Shown one piece after another: positions 59,516-64,000 of a DNA stretch of 64,000 bases; the first letter of the stretch is position 1, and each line of letters begins with the position of its first letter. Under the pieces are notes generated by a model. The model saw only the letters and a program-made list of their open reading frames with translations, was not told the origin of the DNA and searched no databases. The DNA comes from Harmothoe impar (Eukaryota; Annelida; Polychaeta; Phyllodocida; Polynoidae), in contig OX381714.1 of assembly GCA_947462335.1 (NCBI GenBank), forward strand, positions 40,893,360 through 40,957,359. The letters run 5' to 3'. Position numbers and translations under genes: made by a program.

Positions 59516-60318
59516 AGCTATTTAATGATATCTTACTTAACCAATAATGATGAGTTCCAAGTGCCATCGGGCAAGGAATCAAGCATGCCATTTATAGTCA
59601 AACATTCAGAATAGGTCCTTGTTTGAAGTCATGTCACTGATACCAGTAGATTGTCAGTAGCATCCCATTTACCGGCACTAATCTCTGACAAATCTAAATG
59701 TGTCAATACATTAATTAACCAATCAATAAGAAACACACTAATTATTCGGAAATGGCCAGATTTTGAGCCAAAGATGCAGCATGAATATCTTTTGATGCCA
59801 AATATTCTGATAATTGGTTAAATATCCCACTAATAGAGACCAATAGAGAAAATGAAGTTCATGCATTTTCAAATGTCATCAAAAGAGAATTGGGCTCTCA
59901 ATCTGTTAAGTTAAGGTGACCGGCAGGGATTTTAGTGCTGGATCAGCACACTAAGGGGTGATTTCGTCATATTGGCACATGATGTAAAGGAATTGATAAA
60001 AATTCTAGCAAGTTTGGCATGGCTGAGACTAGAACCCCGGGTCTTTGGATCAGAAAGCAAATACCATTTACCATTATTCTATGGAATCCGTTGTAGGTGG
60101 ATGGGTAGGAAGATATATTTATCCTACCTGGCATTGTTCTTACCATATTGGGACTATAACGTTCAAAGCACATTTTCTGAACAGAAAATCGATTACAGGA
60201 TACTCAAACTTTGTGGTTGAACATCCCAGAAACAAGCTTGGGACCCCCTCCCCCCCCCTATATTTTTCTTATTTTCTGAGAGTATAGACCTTTTGGAACA
60301 TTTTGGTGTGGCCGTGAC

Positions 60319-61398
60319 TATTGACAGTTCGAACTGTCAATACCAGGATACAATTCCCTTATTGACAGTTCAAACTGTCAATACCAGGATACAATTCCCT
60401 TATTGACAGTTCAAACTGTCAATAAGGGAAATAAGATTCTCCTATTGACAGTTCCAAAAAGGAACTGTCAATAAGAGAAAATAAATCTCTTATTGCCAGT
60501 GTGAACTGTCAATAAGGGAATTATATCCTGGTATTGACAGTTTTAACTGTCAATAAGGAAATTTTATTCTGTTACTGACAGTTTGAACTGTCAATAAGGA
60601 GATTGAGTTCTACTATTGACAGTTTGCATTGTCAATAGCTTGGCCCCTTATTTGGAGGCAAAAAGAGTTTATTTTCTTGGCAAAAGAGTTTTTTTTCTTG
60701 GCAAAAGTGTTTTTTTCACCAAAATCGGTTTTAGGCCCAAAATCAGTTTGGTAGCCAAAATCGGTTTTGTCTCAAAAATCGGTTTTGCCCCCAAAATTGG
60801 TCAAAATCGGTTTTGTAGCCAAAAACGGGTTTTGTAGCCATAAAGAGGTTTTGCAGCCAAAGATCGGTTTTGTCCCAAACATCTTTTCCACCAAAATCGA
60901 CTTTTCCAACAAAATTGACTTTTCCACCAAAGTCGACTTTTCCACCAAAATCGACTTATCCACCAAAATCGACTTCTCCACCAAGATCGACTTTTCCACC
61001 AAATTTACTTTTCCACCAAAATCGATGTTTCCACCAAAATCACTCTGAGGGTTATAACAGTAATGATAAGGAACTGTCAATAAGAGAGGAAATTCCCACT
61101 ATTGACAGTTTGGTGAAGAACTGTTAATAACACTATAGTTTACCACTATTGACAGTTTGAACTGTCAATAAGAGAAAAATATCCCACTATTGACAGTCTG
61201 ATCTGTGAATAAGCGAAAAGTTTTCCACTATTGACAGTTTGAACTGTCAATAGTTAAATCACCAAAGAAGACAGAAATATTCCACTATTGACAGTTCACA
61301 TGAGGAACTGTCAATAACAGAAATAATTTCCACAGTTGACAGTGTGAACTGTCAATAACAGAAATATTTTCCACTATTGACAGTTCGAACTGTCAATA
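60319..61398. repeat. array of 16 palindromes around a central repeat block
   Basis: Each unit is TATTGACAGTT-N-AACTGTCAATA (24 bp in most, longer loops in four). Starts at 60319, 60360, 60401, 60443, 60491, 60532, 60573, 60614, then ~61052 (decayed left arm), 61100, 61147, 61188, 61229, 61286, 61334, 61375. Usual period 41 bp: 24-bp palindrome plus 17-bp spacer. The outermost two are identical perfect palindromes (centre TTCGAA). Eight lie on each side of the block at 60645-61042. No protein coding expected. Confidence 0.95.
60645..61042 (+). repeat. central block of the palindrome array: CCAAAATCGG and 18-bp repeats
   Basis: 60645-60880 is loosely repeated AGCCAAAATCGGTTTTG. 60884-61042 is nine copies of TTTTCCACCAAAATCGAC, period 18 (one copy 17). 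The resulting Lys/Ile/Asp/Phe/Ser/Thr periodic frame follows from an 18-base period and is not taken as a gene. Confidence 0.9.
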
Positions 61399-62503
61399 GC
61401 GTTTTTGCTTTGGGCCGAGTATGGTGAAATACTGTTTTAAAACACGCTGAATATTAAAGGTCTGCATAAATGGGTGATATAATACGACCCTATTATGATT
61501 ATCATAGATATGACTGATATATCTGAACCATTCTGAATTTGGCCAACTTAGTGAGAATATGCGGGGCCATTGAATGTTGTACATAGTTCAGGCAGTTACC
61601 ACTAGATGTAGCGTGGCTGCAAGGTCTCCCTGCTTAGCCTGTCCGTATCTGATCCTATGTTAAACAACACATCTATAAACAATTACATTCTTAAATATGA
61701 GGAACCACATAGAGCCTTCTAGTTAACTGAAATATGGAGATATGTGATAAGTGCATCATATGTGGACAGTCGAGGGAAAAGGGTCCTCCAAGGTAAAAAC
61801 CCAATAATAAAATTGATGTCATTAGCTTTCCAGTGATATCTTTTATAAGCAGGTACCACTTCTAGTTTTTGAGTACTGGTTCTCTGAATATGAGTGGTCA
61901 CTGTCCAATCTTAAATGCCAATAAGCTCTATCTTCCTTTGTTTTAGAGATATTCCTATCTAATTAGCATAATTATGCTAATTACCAAATATCCAAACTTT
62001 TTCAAACAATTGGTCACAGCTTTTGATCTAAAAATGGTATTTACATTCTGTTTTCAGCATAGAAATTGTTTTGGGGCCTTCTTTCATTCAATTTTTTAAA
62101 ATTTTCGATTTAGAATGAAAATCATGTTTCCGTGGCAATCTTCTAACGTGGTCTATCATATTCTACATAAAAAAGTAGTATAGACAGGTTTTTGCTATAT
62201 CTTGGTCCTTTTTGGCTATATGGAGCCCCCTGGTGGCCAAAGTTGGTACTAAAAATCCCCCGCGGAGGTCCCTTTTTCCTTGTTGATCCACATATAGTTG
62301 CTGGATTAGGCATAATAAAATATATTACATAACCGGTAATGTAATTTGAGGGTAAAGTATACATACAGACATTTTGAGCCTTGAGGGTAAAGTATACATA
62401 CAGACATTTTGAGCCTGTTTTGAACTCTATAACTCGGTGAACCCTCAAAACTACGTGCCATGAAATGACCTGTGGTGGTTTCATGGGTATAAGCTTTGTA
62501 CTA
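61399..62503. other. no gene recognised
   Basis: AT-rich. Apart from the 35-bp duplication nothing was assigned. Confidence 0.5.
62343..62413 (+). repeat. 35-bp tandem duplication
   Basis: GAGGGTAAAGTATACATACA...TTTTGAGCC is present twice in a row without changes. Confidence 0.85.
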
Positions 62504-63030
62504 CAGTGGCCCAGGAGGGGTATAAAAAAGTGATTTTGAAAAAAATAGTGATTTAGTGAAAAGACGTTTTTATGATAAAAGATGTTTTTTCAAATCACTT
62601 TTTTTCTGGAAAAGTTGCTGTCAACTGTCAAGTTGAAACTTGACACCATGTTTTTGAAAAAAAGGTTTTTTTAATCACTTTTTCTCAAGAAAACATGCTG
62701 TCAACTGTCAAGTTGACAGTTGACACCAAGTTTGAAAAAACATCTTTTTTATAAAACTTGGTGTCAACTGTAAAGTTGACAGTTGACAGCAACTTTCCTA
62801 GAAAAAAAAGTGATTTGAAAAAGATTTTTTAAAATTATTATAATATTATAATAGACACAACTAGAACGACAGAACATTTGTTTTAAATTGGCTTTTATTT
62901 TACCATGTTAAATCATATTGATCACAACGTTTCGGCGTAAATGTGCCTTCATCAGGTGATGAAAAAACTGTTTTTTTCAAAATCACTTTTCTTTTCAAAA
63001 TCACTTTTTTTTTGCCCTCCTGGGCCACTG
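62504..63030. mobile_element. 527 bp Tc1/mariner-like foldback element
   Basis: CAGTGGCCCAGGAGGG at the left and CCCTCCTGGGCCACTG at the right, each next to TA. Subterminal AAAAAGTGATTTTGAAAA repeats are inverted at the other end. Three internal palindromes of the GTCAACTGTCAAGTTGACAG type lie at 62616-62645, 62698-62726 and 62765-62792. No transposase frame. Confidence 0.8.
62929..62955 (-). ncRNA. hammerhead-ribozyme-like core, partial
   Basis: Minus strand reads CTGATGA, A, GGC, 8-base loop, GCC, GAAAC: the two conserved hammerhead boxes around a short stem II, with one extra A. Stems I and III and the cleavage triplet could not be assigned by eye. Confidence 0.3.
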
Positions 63031-63071
63031 TATTACACAATGTTGGCGGGAACCTACCGGTTAACATTAGG

Positions 63072-63125
63072 TTTGCGCATGCGCAAAATATCTACTTCCG
63101 CCTTGTTCGGTCGTGTTGCAATTGG
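63072..63125. promoter_or_regulatory. possible housekeeping-type promoter
   Basis: A perfect palindrome TTTGCGCATGCGCAAA (NRF1-type TGCGCATGCGCA), then ACTTCCGC (ETS-type) 7 bases on, then ATTGG (reverse CCAAT) at 63121. All within 54 bases of locally CpG-bearing DNA just outside the element at 62504-63030. No gene start is proven on either side. Confidence 0.4.
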
Positions 63126-64000
63126 TCATTTGTAGAAGAGGCACAGAGTAAGACAGTCGCCAGCATTTACATGGGTTCATGGAATTTCTTTTTTTTATTG
63201 TAATTGTTATGAATAAATAGGCAGGTCATGTTGGCCTCGCTAAGCCCAAAATGTCGTTCATTATCTATGCATTTATTATATTTCATATCAATGGCTCGTA
63301 TCACAGTCAATCATGGACAGAACTTAGTAGAGTTAGATTATTAGTTGCGGGAAATGGCTTGTCCTCTTATGGGATATCTATCTATCAATGCATTTCTTTT
63401 TTTGCTGCAATTGCATTGAATACAAGTATGCAGTAGTCTGCTTCAAACTATTATTTCTATTTTAGATAGAGCACTTTAAAAAAGAATTTAACTTAGATTT
63501 TAATGGAAACCATGAATTGGCAATTTATGGCCAGCTAATACGGACTAGCGCCAGATAGTGTTATAGTTTGTCTTCTGATACAATAGAAGGGCTTTCAGCA
63601 TCATTTAAACCATAAATCAGAAGAAGCACTTACTGACCATTTTCAAATGCTTATGACTTACAGACTTTGAGTTTTTGAGTTTAATTATTTGATTTTGGCA
63701 AATACATCTCGATACTAAGAGAGTTCTCCCCGTATCGCCAAATTACATCAAGGGACATGAGACATGGCCATTCAGTTCATAGGTCTAGCAGTAGATGTGC
63801 CCATTGCACCATTAATGAGGCATATTTGAATCATACAGGCCCCTATAAGGATATCAGAACCTGTCAGAAGGGTTGACCTGGTATGGTATTTGCAAGCAGT
63901 TGTAGTTATTGTCATTATTAGTATATGGCAGGTAGTCACGCATATCTTATGTGACTTACAGTTACACTCACAGTAGGAGAGTGTGCTCAATGGACCGGCA
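63126..64000. other. no gene recognised
   Basis: Follows the candidate promoter. Short frames only; a first exon of a gene leaving the window is possible but unsupported. Confidence 0.4.

Larger units (their letters stand above)
48655..60063 (+). repeat. segmental duplication, unit 2
   Basis: Paralogue of 31348-42082, separated from it by 6.6 kb of unrelated DNA. Lengthened by a 93 bp TTAA MITE (49011-49103), extra intron sequence and a 2.8 kb insertion (56482-59285). It lacks the MITE at 41167-41531. Confidence 0.85.

Noticed and set aside
60767..61048. Open frame with a six-residue Lys-Ile-Asp-Phe-Ser-Thr repeat
   Set aside because: It follows from an 18-bp tandem repeat with no stops; no splice or start context and no known protein family.
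60319..61398. CRISPR-like array (regular palindromic repeats with spacers)
   Set aside because: The window is clearly animal DNA with introns. Spacers are partly related to each other and inverted, no cas genes are present, and the array is split by a repeat block.

Overview
This is animal nuclear DNA, not prokaryotic. Genes are split by GT-AG introns, several exons encode extracellular sushi (CCP) modules joined by phase-1 introns, and the rest is AT-rich non-coding sequence full of short terminal-inverted-repeat transposons, minisatellites and tRNA-like SINE pieces. The compact cytosolic sulfotransferase genes and the load of non-autonomous elements suggest a marine invertebrate (lophotrochozoan or invertebrate deuterostome). 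The species cannot be named from the sequence alone.

Layout, all recognised genes on the + strand. (1) 4647-26304: the 3' part of a gene for a single-pass membrane receptor. Eight coding exons are visible: five sushi modules (one after a Ser/Thr-rich stalk), an unrecognised membrane-proximal region over two exons, then a transmembrane segment and a short tail with an FxNPxY-type motif. The signal-peptide exon was not found. The first visible intron is 15 kb and holds three to four degenerate copies of a ~3.5 kb tandem unit. (2) 26305-31347: intergenic, one small MITE recognised. (3) 31348-42082 and 48655-60063: two copies of a ~11 kb segmental duplication. Each carries a complete two-coding-exon cytosolic sulfotransferase gene (292 aa, 19 differences between copies), followed by a G-rich minisatellite that runs into a fragment of a third sulfotransferase exon. 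(4) 42083-48654: spacer with a hAT-like MITE and three copies of a TA-flanked MITE. (5) 60064-64000: no recognised gene, but the most unusual structure in the window. This is a 1.08 kb array of sixteen 24-bp-class palindromes, eight on each side of a central repeat block, mostly at 41-bp spacing. A Tc1/mariner-like foldback element with its own nested palindromes and a possible housekeeping-type promoter follow.

Because the two sulfotransferase units are paralogous, several insertions can be read against an empty copy. A TTAA-flanked MITE is present only in unit 2, another TTAA-flanked MITE only in unit 1, and a 2.8 kb insertion with a 10-bp direct repeat only in unit 2. The receptor (surface binding and uptake) and the sulfotransferases (PAPS-dependent sulfonation in the cytosol) are neighbours, but nothing in the sequence shows a shared pathway.
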